From positions 5,243,001 through 5,307,000 of the forward strand of contig NZ_CP118574.1 of the NCBI RefSeq assembly GCF_028898845.1: a DNA stretch of 64,000 nucleotides, written 5' to 3'. A program made the translations under genes and the position numbers. Of the stretch, positions 53,781 to 62,242 are shown piece by piece (the first letter of the stretch is position 1; each line of letters opens with the position of its first letter). Below the pieces are notes generated by a model. That model was not told where the DNA came from and did not search any database. It saw only the letters and a list, made by a program, of their open reading frames with translations. The DNA comes from Streptomyces sp. WZ-12 (GTDB lineage Bacteria; Actinomycetota; Actinomycetes; Streptomycetales; Streptomycetaceae).

Positions 53781-54614
53781 TTACGGCAGCTCGATCCCCA
53801 GGTCCCAACCTTGGTGCGCGTCCGTGCACAAGCAGTTGCGGTCCGCGGTGGTGGGGAGCGCGGCGACGGTGTCGAAGAGGACCTCGCGGAGCCGGCCGAT
53901 GTTCTCGCCGAAGACCCGGAGGACCTCCTCGTGGGAGACGCCGTCGCCGGTCTCGGCGCCCGCGTCCAGGTCGGTGACCAGGGTCAACGAGGTGTAGCAC
54001 AGGCTCAGTTCGCGGGCCAGGACGGCCTCGGGGTGGCCGGTCATGCCCACCACCGACCAGCCCTGGGCGGCGTGCCAGCGCGACTCGGCGCGGGTGGAGA
54101 AGCGCGGCCCCTCGATCACCACGAGGGTGCCGCCGTCGACCGGCTCCCAGTCGCGGCCGCGCGCGGCATCGAGGGACGCCTGCCGGCCGGTGGGGCAGTA
54201 CGGGTCGGCGAAGGTGAGGTGGACGACGTTGGGGATGCTGCCGTCGGGAAGCGGTTCGCCGTCGAAGTAGCTCTGGGCGCGGGACTTGGTGCGGTCCACG
54301 AGCTGGTCGGGGACGAGCAGGGTGCCGGGCCCGTATTCGGGGCGCAGGCCACCGACGGCGCACGGGCCGAGGACCTGCCGCACGCCGAGGGAGCGCAACG
54401 CCCAGAGGTTGGCGCGGTAGTTGATGCGGTGTGGCGGGAGGTGGTGGCCGCGGCCGTGCCGCGGCAGGAAGGCGACCGAGCGCCCGGCGATCTCGCCGAG
54501 GAACAAGGAGTCGCTGGGTCGCCCGTAGGGGGTGTCCACCGTGATCTCGGTCACGTCATCCAGGAAGGAGTAGAACCCCGACCCGCCGATAACGCCAATC
54601 TCCGCATCAGCCAT
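53781..54614 (-). CDS. mtnP: S-methyl-5'-thioadenosine phosphorylase
   Basis: The protein has 277 residues from ATG 54614. Motifs: IGVIGGSGFYSFLDD, FLPRHGRGHHLPPHRINYRA (phosphate and purine), and VVGMTGHPEAVLARELSLCY. It cleaves MTA, the by-product of polyamine synthesis, to adenine and 5-methylthioribose-1-phosphate for methionine salvage. A purine nucleoside phosphorylase activity cannot be excluded, but MTGHPEA favours MTA-P. Follows fmdB on the same strand after a terminator. Confidence 0.93.
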   Translation of the reverse strand: MADAEIGVIGGSGFYSFLDDVTEITVDTPYGRPSDSLFLGEIAGRSVAFLPRHGRGHHLPPHRINYRANLWALRSLGVRQVLGPCAVGGLRPEYGPGTLLVPDQLVDRTKSRAQSYFDGEPLPDGSIPNVVHLTFADPYCPTGRQASLDAARGRDWEPVDGGTLVVIEGPRFSTRAESRWHAAQGWSVVGMTGHPEAVLARELSLCYTSLTLVTDLDAGAETGDGVSHEEVLRVFGENIGRLREVLFDTVAALPTTADRNCLCTDAHQGWDLGIELP

Positions 54615-54683
54615 GCGATCACACTATCGGGCGCCCGTGCCGGCCCGCGGGCGGTTCGGACCGTCCGGCTCCCGGGAATGCGG

Positions 54684-54721
54684 CGGGCCCCGCCGCTCCT
54701 GGTGGGGAGCGGCGGGGCCCG
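54684..54721 (-). terminator. Strong terminator after fmdB
   Basis: Perfect 16-base arms (54684-54699, 54706-54721) with a 6-base loop, between fmdB and mtnP on the minus strand. It separates the two transcripts. Confidence 0.8.
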
Positions 54722-54751
54722 GAAGTCCGCTCGCGGGCGTCGGTGCCTTGG

Positions 54752-55096
54752 TCAGGCGGCCGAGCCGGTGCTGGCCTTGGTCGTCGACTTGCTGTCCGAG
54801 GACGACGAGGTGGAGCCGGACGACGAGGACGACGACGAGGAGGCATCGGACGACGAGGAGCCGTTCGACGATGCGCTGCTCGACGAGGAGCTGCTGGCCG
54901 GGCTGCTGCTGGATGACGAGCCGCGGCTGTCGTTGCGGTAGAAGCCGGAGCCCTTGAAGACGATGCCGACCGCCGAGAACACCTTCTTGAGGCGTCCGCT
55001 GCAGCTTGGGCACTCGGTGAGCGCGTCGTCGGTGAACTTCTGCACGGCCTCAAGGCCCTCGCCGCACGCGGTGCACTGGTACTGGTAGGTCGGCAC
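54752..55096 (-). CDS. FmdB-family zinc-ribbon protein
   Basis: The protein has 114 residues. GTG 55096 is chosen because AGGAGG lies seven bases upstream (VPTYQYQCTACGEGLEAVQK is the family start). Zinc is held by two CxxC knuckles, QCTACG (14 to 19 region) and CPSCSG, within residues 1-50. The last 60 residues are a run of serines with Gly, Thr and Ala, a disordered tail. FmdB proteins are presumed regulators or accessory proteins; role unproven. A CIRCE-like element lies in its leader, implying HrcA and heat-shock control. Confidence 0.9.
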   Translation of the reverse strand: MPTYQYQCTACGEGLEAVQKFTDDALTECPSCSGRLKKVFSAVGIVFKGSGFYRNDSRGSSSSSSPASSSSSSSASSNGSSSSDASSSSSSSSGSTSSSSDSKSTTKASTGSAA

Positions 55097-55107
55097 TTGA
55101 CTTCCTC

Positions 55108-55134
55108 CTGGCACTCTCACTCATTGAGTGCTAA
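55108..55134 (-). promoter_or_regulatory. CIRCE-like element (HrcA operator) in the fmdB leader
   Basis: On the minus strand: TTAGCACTC (perfect), a 9-base spacer, GAGTGCCAG (7 of 9 to GAGTGCTAA). This matches TTAGCACTC-N9-GAGTGCTAA, the HrcA site of groE/dnaK operons. It ends at 55108, abutting the AGGAGG ribosome site, so HrcA bound here could block transcription, and the dyad could also fold in the mRNA. Confidence 0.8.
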
Positions 55135-55232
55135 CGACGCTCCATCTTGCAGTATTCCGGCGCCCCAGTCCACCGCGAACGGCGCACGGTGACCGACTCC
55201 ACGCCCGCCCGCGCCCCCGGGTTCGGGCCCGT

Positions 55233-56519
55233 TCAGGCGCGGCTCAGCTCCCGTTCCGGCTCGCCGACGGCGTCCTCGGCGGCGCCGGTCGACCCGGCGA
55301 CGACCGCCGAGGAGCGGGGCACCAGGTGGGCGCGCAGGCTCAGCAGCACCACCAGGGCCAACGCCGTGCCGACCAGCGGCACCAGGAAGCCGGAGCTGGG
55401 GCCGAAGCGGTCCGCCAACTGACCGGCGGAGGTGGCCGCGGCCGCCTGGCCCAGCGCCACCGCGCCGGTCAGCCAGGTGAACGCCTCGGTCCGGGCGGTG
55501 GCCGGGACCAGGGACTCGACCAGGGTGTAGCCGGTGATCAGCGCGGGGGCGATGCAGAGGCCGACGACCAGGCCGACGGCGCCCAGCAGCGGCACCGCGG
55601 TCACCGCCCACAACGGGGTGGTGGCCAGCGCCAGCAGCCCGTAGGCGACCAGCAGGCGGCGGCGCGGGCCGACCTTCCAGGCGATCGTGCCGCAGGCGAT
55701 GCCGGCGAGCATGTTGCCGCCGGCGAAGATCCCGTAGAGGACGCCGTTGATGCCGGGCTGCCCGATGTGCTCGGTGAGCGCGGTGAGCGAGACCTGCATC
55801 CCGCCGAAGACCGAGCCGATGCCCAGGAACGCCACGATCAGGAGGCGCACACCAGGGATGGACAGCGCCGAGACCCGCGCCTGGTCCAAGGCGCTCTCCC
55901 GGTGGACCGGCGGCTGGGTGCGCCGCTGCGAGGCGAACAGCAGGCCGCCGGCGAGCGTCAGCACGGCCTCGGCGACCAGGCCGGCGGCCGGGTGGATGCC
56001 GGTGCACAGCGCGGTCGCCAGCACCGGGCCGACGACGAAGGTGAACTCGTCGGTCACCGACTCGAAGGCGGCGGCCGTCGGCATCAGCGGGGTGCCGCCC
56101 AGCTTCGCCGCCCAACGGGCCCGCACCATCGGGCCGACCTGCGGCGTCGAGGCGCCCGTGGGGACGGCGACGGCCAGCAGCGCCCACAGGGGTGCGTGTG
56201 CCAGGGCGAGCACGATCAGCGCCGAGACGCCCGCGACGTGCACGAGGACGCCGGGGATGAGCACCGCCCGCTGGCCGAACCGGTCGGCCAACTTGCCGCC
56301 CTGCGGGGCGAACAGGGCCATCGAGACGCCGGTGGCGGCGGAGACCGCGCCGGCGGTGCCGTAGGAGCCGGTGGTGGACTGGACGAGCAGGACGATGCCG
56401 ATGGTCAGCATCGCGAACGGCTGCCGGGCCAGGAAGCCGGGCACCAAGAAGGTCCACGCTCCGGGCGTGCGCAACAGTTGTCCGTAACCGGGACGGGAAT
56501 CCTTGACCGCGGATGCCAC
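55233..56519 (-). CDS. MFS transporter, 12-TM
   Basis: The protein has 428 residues. GTG 56519 has GAAAGG seven bases upstream. TMs begin at WTFLVPGFLARQPFAMLTIG. Motif A equivalent is GGKLADRFGQRAVLIPGVLV, and a second-half copy is SAGQLADRFGPSSGFLVPLV. The N- and C-terminal tails are short. Resembles actinobacterial drug or sugar-type exporters; substrate unknown. No regulator adjacent. Confidence 0.88.
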   Translation of the reverse strand: MASAVKDSRPGYGQLLRTPGAWTFLVPGFLARQPFAMLTIGIVLLVQSTTGSYGTAGAVSAATGVSMALFAPQGGKLADRFGQRAVLIPGVLVHVAGVSALIVLALAHAPLWALLAVAVPTGASTPQVGPMVRARWAAKLGGTPLMPTAAAFESVTDEFTFVVGPVLATALCTGIHPAAGLVAEAVLTLAGGLLFASQRRTQPPVHRESALDQARVSALSIPGVRLLIVAFLGIGSVFGGMQVSLTALTEHIGQPGINGVLYGIFAGGNMLAGIACGTIAWKVGPRRRLLVAYGLLALATTPLWAVTAVPLLGAVGLVVGLCIAPALITGYTLVESLVPATARTEAFTWLTGAVALGQAAAATSAGQLADRFGPSSGFLVPLVGTALALVVLLSLRAHLVPRSSAVVAGSTGAAEDAVGEPERELSRA

Positions 56520-56820
56520 GGCCGGGCCTTTCTGCCGCCTGGTAGCGCTGCCCCGCGAGGTCGTCACAGGTGCGCGCCGAGAGCTGTCCTCTCGCGCAGG
56601 ACCGAGTGATACCGCATGGTCCGCACCGAAAGAGGTGGCTGCGTGTGGCAGGGGACCGCGGCCGCCGAGCGGTCGCGCCAGCTCTGCGTCAGGCAGAGTT
56701 GGTTCGTGATCCGTACAAAATACCGTTTCGATAGTACAGGTCATATGGGGGAGAAGCCCTGGGATTAACCAGGACTTCACGGGGATTTCCTTGGCATCCG
56801 TGGAGAGATAGCGCACATGC
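56520..56820. other. Promoter region of the MFS gene
   Basis: No gene. AT-richer sequence at about 56700-56790 (CAAAATACCGTTTCGATAGT, GGTCATATGG) probably holds the minus-strand promoter. No operator recognised. Confidence 0.4.
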
Positions 56821-56887
56821 GGCGCCCGGCCGGACAAGCCGGGCGCCGTGCCGTGCGGGGCCCGGCCACCCAGGGGCGGCCGGGCCC
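56821..56887 (-). terminator. Double-hairpin terminator after the antiporter gene
   Basis: Two perfect 10-base stems in series, 56878-56887 with 56858-56867 and 56838-56847 with 56821-56830, lie just after the antiporter stop at 56894 on the minus strand. Confidence 0.75.
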
Positions 56888-56893
56888 GCCGCC

Positions 56894-58438
56894 TCAGCCG
56901 ACCTCGCGCCTCCGGGTGCGGCCGGCCCCGCCCTCCTGGGGCTCGCGCTCCGTGGCGGTGCCCAGCCAGCCGGCCAGCTTGCCGCCCTGCGACACCGCCT
57001 GGAGCCGGCGCTCGGCCGCGTCCCGCACCGGGTCGGTGGCGACCACCAGCAGCTCGTCGCCGTGCCGCAGCACCGTCGTCGGGGAGGGCACGAAGCTGGC
57101 GCCGTCCCGGACGACGAGGGTGACGGCGGCGCCCGCCGGCATCCGCAGCTCGCCGACCTCGACGCCGTGCATCCGGGACGTGGGGCCTATGGACGTGGAC
57201 AGCAGGTGGCCGCGCAACCGCTCCAACGGGGCCGACTCGATGCCCAGGTCGGCGGCCTCCTCGTCCTCGCCCAGCCGCAGCCGTCGGGCCAACCAGGGCA
57301 GCGTCGGGCCCTGGATGAGGGTGTAGACCACGACCAGCACGAAGACGATGTTGAAGACCGTCTCGCTGCCGGGGACGTCGCTCACCATCGGGATGGTGGC
57401 CAGCACGATGGGCACCGCGCCGCGCAGTCCGGCCCAGGACAGCAGGGTCTTCTCCTGCCACGGCACCCGGAAGGGCAGCAGGGAGGCGAAGACGGACAGC
57501 GGGCGGGCGACGAGCGTGAGGATCATGCCGATGAGCAGCGCCGGCACGATGTCGTCGAGCAGGTTGTGCGGGGTGACCAGCAGGCCGAGCAGGACGAACA
57601 TGCCGATCTGGCCTATCCAGCCGACGCCCTCGGCGAAGCCGCGGGTCGCCGGGGCGTGCGGCAGCTTGGCGTTGCCGAGGATGACCGCGGCCAGGTAGAC
57701 GGCGAGGAAGCCGGAGCCGTGCGCCAGCGCGCCGGCCGCGTACGCGGAGACCGCGATGGCCATCACCGCGATCGGGTAGAGGCCGGAGGCCGGCAGCGCG
57801 ACGTGCCGCATGCCGTACGCGCCGAGCCAGCCGATGGCCAGGCCGACGGCCGCGCCGATCGCCAGCTCCAGCGCGATCTCGCCGAGCAGGACGTACCAGT
57901 GCTCGACCGGTCCCGCGGTGGAGAAGGCCACGACGAGGATGACCACCGGGGCGTCGTTGAAGCCGGATTCGGCCTCCAGGATGCCCGTCAGGCGAGCCGG
58001 CAGCGGGACGCTGCGCAGCACGGAGAAGACGGCCGCGGCGTCCGTGGACGACACCACCGCACCGATCAGCAGCGCCTGCTTCCAGCCGAGTCCGGCGAGG
58101 TAGTGGGCGCCGGCCGCGGTGACCCCCACGCTCACCGCGACGCCGAACGTCGAGAGCACGGCCGCCCGTGGCAAGGCCGGTTTGATCTCTTTCCACTTGG
58201 TGCCCAGGCCGCCCTCGGCGAGGATCACCACCAGGGCGGCATAGCCGAGGAGTTGGGTCAGTTCGGCGTTGTCGAAGATGACGCCGCCGATGCCGTCCTG
58301 CCCTATCGCGATGCCTATCCCCAAGTAGATGAGCAGGCTGGGGAGCCCGCTGCGCGAGGAGAGTCGTACTGCGGCGACCGCAACGAGCAGTACGAGTGAG
58401 CTGATCAGCAGGAGTTCGTTGAGGTGTTCGACAGTCAG
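56894..58438 (-). CDS. CPA1-type potassium/proton antiporter with TrkA-C domain
   Basis: About 514 residues if read from CTG 58438, which has AGGAAGG eight bases upstream and the family-like start VEHLNELLLISSLVLLVAVA. The only in-frame conventional start (TTG 58324) would remove TM1. About 12 TMs follow, with SSTDAAAVFSVLRSVPL and ESGFNDAPVVILVVA carrying the ion-binding Asp, and a C-terminal TrkA-C domain (about 400-490: EVGELRMPAGAAVTLVVRDG, LRHGDELLVVATDPVR). It exchanges K+ or Na+ for H+, gated by a nucleotide or other ligand. Confidence 0.88.
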   Translation of the reverse strand: MTVEHLNELLLISSLVLLVAVAAVRLSSRSGLPSLLIYLGIGIAIGQDGIGGVIFDNAELTQLLGYAALVVILAEGGLGTKWKEIKPALPRAAVLSTFGVAVSVGVTAAGAHYLAGLGWKQALLIGAVVSSTDAAAVFSVLRSVPLPARLTGILEAESGFNDAPVVILVVAFSTAGPVEHWYVLLGEIALELAIGAAVGLAIGWLGAYGMRHVALPASGLYPIAVMAIAVSAYAAGALAHGSGFLAVYLAAVILGNAKLPHAPATRGFAEGVGWIGQIGMFVLLGLLVTPHNLLDDIVPALLIGMILTLVARPLSVFASLLPFRVPWQEKTLLSWAGLRGAVPIVLATIPMVSDVPGSETVFNIVFVLVVVYTLIQGPTLPWLARRLRLGEDEEAADLGIESAPLERLRGHLLSTSIGPTSRMHGVEVGELRMPAGAAVTLVVRDGASFVPSPTTVLRHGDELLVVATDPVRDAAERRLQAVSQGGKLAGWLGTATEREPQEGGAGRTRRREVG

Positions 58439-58625
58439 GAGCTGATCCTTCCTCGCGCCGTGGCCGGGATGGGCCGCTTGTCGTTACCGTATCTAGTTAC
58501 TGACTCTAACAATTTACCATTGCTTGAAAGTTTAATGTGCCCGGCGGTGACTCCGCGTAGGGGTCGACAAACCGGTGCGCCTATGGTTGCTCCAGCACTC
58601 CCACCCTGCCCCTCGAAGGACAGAG

Positions 58626-61427
58626 ATGCCCGCCAACAAGTCCGGACCAGCCCCCAAAAAGAAGAAGGGGCGGCGCGGCCGCCTCGTCGCGCTCACGGTC
58701 GTGCTGCTGCTCGTGGCGGGCATCGGCTTCGGCGCGTACTGGGGTGTGAGCACGGTCCGCGCCTCGTTCCCGGAGACCACCGGATCGCTCAAACTCCCGG
58801 GCCTGACCGACCCGGTGGACGTCGTCCGTGACGCCAACGGCATCCCGCAGATCTACGCCGACACCGACGAGGACCTCTTCCGCGCCCAGGGCTACGTCCA
58901 AGCCCAGGACCGCTTCTGGGAGATGGACGTCCGCCGCCACATGACGGCCGGCCGGCTCTCCGAGATGTTCGGCAAGAGCCAGGTGAAGACCGACGCGTTC
59001 CTGCGCACCCTCGGGTGGCACGAGGTGGCGCAGAAGGAATACGACACCAAGCTCTCGGCCAGCACCAAGAAGTACCTCCAGGCGTACTCCGCCGGTGTCA
59101 ACGCCTACCTCAAGGACCATCAGGGCTCGGCGCTCTCCCTGGAGTACGCCGCCCTCGGTTTCACGGGCGACTACAAGCCCGAAGCCTGGACCCCGGTCGA
59201 CTCGGTGGCCTGGCTCAAGGCGATGGCCTGGGACCTGCGCGGCAACATGCAGGACGAGATCGACCGGGCCCTGATGACCAGCCGCTTCACCCAGAAGCAG
59301 ATCGACGAGCTCTACCCGGGCTACCCGTACCAGCGGAACCGGCCGATCGTCGACGGCGGCAGCGTCGACCCGGCCACCAAGGAGTTCGACCCCAAGGGCA
59401 CGCCCAGCGGCGGTACGTCCACGGGCACCGGCACCGGCACGGGCACCGGGACCGGCACGGGGGCGGGCACCGGCACGCCCACCGGGAGCGGCACCGGCGC
59501 CCCCCGCGGCACGGTGCGCGGCGCCACCGCCGGCGTCCAGGCGCAGCTCTCCTCGCTGTCCAGCACCCTGGAGCAGGTCCCGGCGCTGCTCGGCCCCAAC
59601 GGCAACGGCATCGGCTCCAACTCCTGGGTGGTCTCCGGTGAACACACCACCACCGGCAAGCCGCTGCTCGCCAACGACCCGCACCTGGCCCCGCAGATGC
59701 CCTCGCTCTGGTACCAGATGGGCCTGCACTGCCGCACCACCAGCCCCAAGTGCAACTACGACGTCGCCGGCTTCACCTTCTCCGGGATGCCCGGCGTCGT
59801 CATCGGTCACAACCAGGACATCTCCTGGGGCATGACCAACCTGGGCGCCGACGTCACCGACCTGTACCTGGAGAAGATCAACGCCGACGGCTACCTCTAC
59901 GACGGCAAGCAGCAGCCCTTCGTCACCCGCCAGGAGACCATCAAGGTCGCCGGCGGCGACAGCCAGAAGATCACCGTCCGGTCCACCAACAACGGCCCGA
60001 TCGTCTCCGACCGCGACGACGAGCTGACCAACGTCGGCAAGGACGCCCCGGTGGCCGACGGCGCCCCCGACCGCGGCGACGGCTACGCCGTCTCGCTCCG
60101 CTGGACCGCGCTGGACCCCGGCAAGTCCATGGACGCCGTCTTCGAGCTCAACCGCGCCAAGGACTGGGCCGGTTTCCGCAAGGCCGCCGCCGACTTCGAG
60201 GTCCCCTCGCAGAACCTCATCTACGCCGACACCAAGGGCAACATCGGCTACCAGGCCCCCGGACAGATCCCGATCCGCGGCAAGGGCGACGGCTCCTACC
60301 CGTCGCCCGGCTGGGACCCCGCCTACCAGTGGAAGGGCTCCATCCCGCAGAGCGCGCTGCCGTACGAGTACAACCCCAAGCGCGGCTTCATCGTGACCGC
60401 CAACCAGGCCGTCACGAACGAGAAGTACCCGTACCTGATCACCAGGGACTGGGGCTACGGCGCCCGTAGCCAGCGGATCAACGACCTGATCGAGTCCAAG
60501 ATCAAGGACGGCGGCAAGGTCTCCACCGACGACATGCAGACCTTCCAGAAGGACAACAGCAGTGAGATCGCCCGGCTGTTGACGCCCTATCTGACGAAGA
60601 TCGACATCAAGGACAAGTACGTCCGCGACGCCCAGCAGCTCCTCAACGGCTGGGACTTCACCCAGGAGCCCGACTCCGCCGCGGCCGCCTACTTCAACGC
60701 CGTCTGGCGCAACACCCTCAAGCTGGCCTTCGGCAACAAGATGCCCAAGGAGCTGCGCGTCCAGGGCCAGTGCCTCTACGTCCGACCGGCCAGCGACACC
60801 GGCCCGGCCGACGACCAGAACAAGCTGGTCCGCGAGTGCGGCGAGCGGGCCGGCGACACCGCCCAGCCCGACGGCGGCGACCGCTGGTACGAGGTCGTCC
60901 GGAAGATCCTCGACGACCCCAACAACGCCTGGTGGAAGACCGAGGACCGGCCCGGCCACCCCGGCCTGAAGAACCGCGACCAGCTCCTGGCCCAGGCCAT
61001 GAAGGACGCCCGCTACGAGCTGACCTCCAAGTTGGGCAAGAACATCGACCACTGGACCTGGGGCCGCCTGCACCAGATGGACCTCACCAACCAGACCCTC
61101 GGCAAGGACGGGCCGGGCTTCCTCAAGGACCTGCTCAACCGCGGGCCCTGGAACCTCGGCGGCGGCGAGGCCGCGGTCGACGCCACCGGCTGGAACGCCT
61201 CCGGCGGCTACAAGGTCACCTGGGTCCCGTCCATGCGGATGGTGGTCAACCTCGCCGACCTCGACAAGTCCCGCTGGATAAACCTCACCGGCGCCTCCGG
61301 GCACGCCTACCACGCCCACTACTACGACCAGACCGACAAGTGGGCCAAGGGTGAACTGCTGCCCTGGGCGTTCAGCGAGGACGCCGTGAAGAAGGCCGGC
61401 AAGGACACCCTGACCCTGTCGCCGTAA
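58626..61427 (+). CDS. Penicillin acylase family Ntn-hydrolase
   Basis: The protein has 933 residues. ATG 58626 has GAAGGA five bases upstream. A basic n-region and TM (LVALTVVLLLVAGIGFGAYW) anchor or export the protein. Alpha-chain motifs: DANGIPQIYADTDEDLFRAQ. A Gly/Thr-rich spacer (about 262-292, runs of TG) precedes the beta chain, which starts at Ser331 in GIGSNSWVVSG, the autocatalytic nucleophile. Later NDPHLAPQMPSLWYQMGLH and SGMPGVVIGHNQDISWGMTN are family hallmarks. It hydrolyses amides such as beta-lactam side chains or acyl-homoserine lactones. Confidence 0.93.
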   Translation: MPANKSGPAPKKKKGRRGRLVALTVVLLLVAGIGFGAYWGVSTVRASFPETTGSLKLPGLTDPVDVVRDANGIPQIYADTDEDLFRAQGYVQAQDRFWEMDVRRHMTAGRLSEMFGKSQVKTDAFLRTLGWHEVAQKEYDTKLSASTKKYLQAYSAGVNAYLKDHQGSALSLEYAALGFTGDYKPEAWTPVDSVAWLKAMAWDLRGNMQDEIDRALMTSRFTQKQIDELYPGYPYQRNRPIVDGGSVDPATKEFDPKGTPSGGTSTGTGTGTGTGTGTGAGTGTPTGSGTGAPRGTVRGATAGVQAQLSSLSSTLEQVPALLGPNGNGIGSNSWVVSGEHTTTGKPLLANDPHLAPQMPSLWYQMGLHCRTTSPKCNYDVAGFTFSGMPGVVIGHNQDISWGMTNLGADVTDLYLEKINADGYLYDGKQQPFVTRQETIKVAGGDSQKITVRSTNNGPIVSDRDDELTNVGKDAPVADGAPDRGDGYAVSLRWTALDPGKSMDAVFELNRAKDWAGFRKAAADFEVPSQNLIYADTKGNIGYQAPGQIPIRGKGDGSYPSPGWDPAYQWKGSIPQSALPYEYNPKRGFIVTANQAVTNEKYPYLITRDWGYGARSQRINDLIESKIKDGGKVSTDDMQTFQKDNSSEIARLLTPYLTKIDIKDKYVRDAQQLLNGWDFTQEPDSAAAAYFNAVWRNTLKLAFGNKMPKELRVQGQCLYVRPASDTGPADDQNKLVRECGERAGDTAQPDGGDRWYEVVRKILDDPNNAWWKTEDRPGHPGLKNRDQLLAQAMKDARYELTSKLGKNIDHWTWGRLHQMDLTNQTLGKDGPGFLKDLLNRGPWNLGGGEAAVDATGWNASGGYKVTWVPSMRMVVNLADLDKSRWINLTGASGHAYHAHYYDQTDKWAKGELLPWAFSEDAVKKAGKDTLTLSP

Positions 61428-61452
61428 GGGCGGCAGGGACGCCAGAAGCGCC

Positions 61453-61499
61453 AACGCCGTCGGGCGGACCGGAGCAACTCCGGTCCGCCCGACGGCGTT
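61453..61499. terminator. Perfect 22-bp terminator after the penicillin acylase gene
   Basis: Arms 61453-61474 and 61478-61499 are perfectly complementary around a CAA loop, followed by TTTCAC. It sits between the convergent penicillin acylase and cyclo-ligase genes and runs into the parS site. Confidence 0.88.
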
Positions 61500-61510
61500 T
61501 CACGTGAAAC
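61497..61510. promoter_or_regulatory. parS site (ParB-binding)
   Basis: GTTTCACGTGAAAC is the perfect 14-bp palindrome given for Streptomyces parS. It overlaps the last three bases of the terminator stem. ParB bound here helps organise and segregate the chromosome; in S. coelicolor most sites cluster near oriC, with a few farther out. Confidence 0.85.
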
Positions 61511-61553
61511 CGTCGCAGGCGCTGGCGTCGCGGCGGCCGCGCCGTGCCGCCGG

Positions 61554-62162
61554 TCAGTGGCGGAAGCGGTGCACCCCCGACGGCGTCACCGCGGCGTGCA
61601 CCCGCCGGTCGTGGCGCTCGGCCGGGACGCGCTCCACCACCTCGTCGTCGTAGAGCAGCACCACCAGCGACGCCCGCCTCCCCGACCGTTCCAGGCGGGC
61701 CAGCACCCGGTCGTAGGAGCCGCCGCCGCGGCCCAGCCGCAGCCCGGTCCGGTCCACCGCCAGCCCCGGCAGCAGCACCACGTCCGCCTCCGCGACGGCC
61801 TGCGGGGTCAACCGCGGCCCGGCCGGCTCCCGCAACCCCCAGCCCGCCGGCACCAGATGCTCGGCGCCCTCGTATACGGCCCAGTCCAGATCGTTGTCGG
61901 GCAGCAGCACCGGCAGCAGCACCCGCACCCCCGCCGCCCGCAGCGCGTCCAACAGGGCCAGGGTGTCCGGTTCGCCGCCGATCGACACATACGCCGCGAC
62001 GGTCAACGGGGCGCCGGCGGGGGCCGCCCGCAGCTCGTCCAACTCCCGCACCCGCGTCGCCAACGCCGTGCCCCGGGCCGCCACGACATCGGCCGGCAAC
62101 GCCCTCCTCACCTCCAGGAGATGCCGCCGCAACCTGCGCTTTTCCTCGTGCTCAACGCTCAT
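61554..62162 (-). CDS. 5-formyltetrahydrofolate cyclo-ligase
   Basis: The protein has 202 residues from ATG 62162 (MSVEHEEKRRLRRHLLEVRR); an in-frame start at 62186 would add eight. Motifs: VAAYVSIGGEPDT, AVAEADVVLLPGLAVDR, TGLRLGRGGGSYDRVLARLE with the ATP/folate loop. It converts 5-formyl-THF to 5,10-methenyl-THF with ATP, repairing a folate side product. Divergent from galU, 80 bases apart. Confidence 0.92.
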   Translation of the reverse strand: MSVEHEEKRRLRRHLLEVRRALPADVVAARGTALATRVRELDELRAAPAGAPLTVAAYVSIGGEPDTLALLDALRAAGVRVLLPVLLPDNDLDWAVYEGAEHLVPAGWGLREPAGPRLTPQAVAEADVVLLPGLAVDRTGLRLGRGGGSYDRVLARLERSGRRASLVVLLYDDEVVERVPAERHDRRVHAAVTPSGVHRFRH

Positions 62163-62242
62163 CGTGGGCCTCGCTCGGGCTCTCATGATCTCTTAACCGG
62201 TCCCTCATCATCGGGCCGGTCGGGGCAGTTAGGGTGTCGCGC

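Noticed and set aside
55233..58196. Single 987-codon minus-strand frame as a fusion protein
   Set aside because: Only its 3' part is the MFS gene, which has its own GTG and ribosome site; the rest is out of frame with the antiporter gene and separated by terminators.
58581..61454. 957-codon open frame antisense to the penicillin acylase gene
   Set aside because: Composition (Val/Gly/Leu-rich without motifs) is what antisense GC-rich codons give; the sense strand carries clear family motifs.
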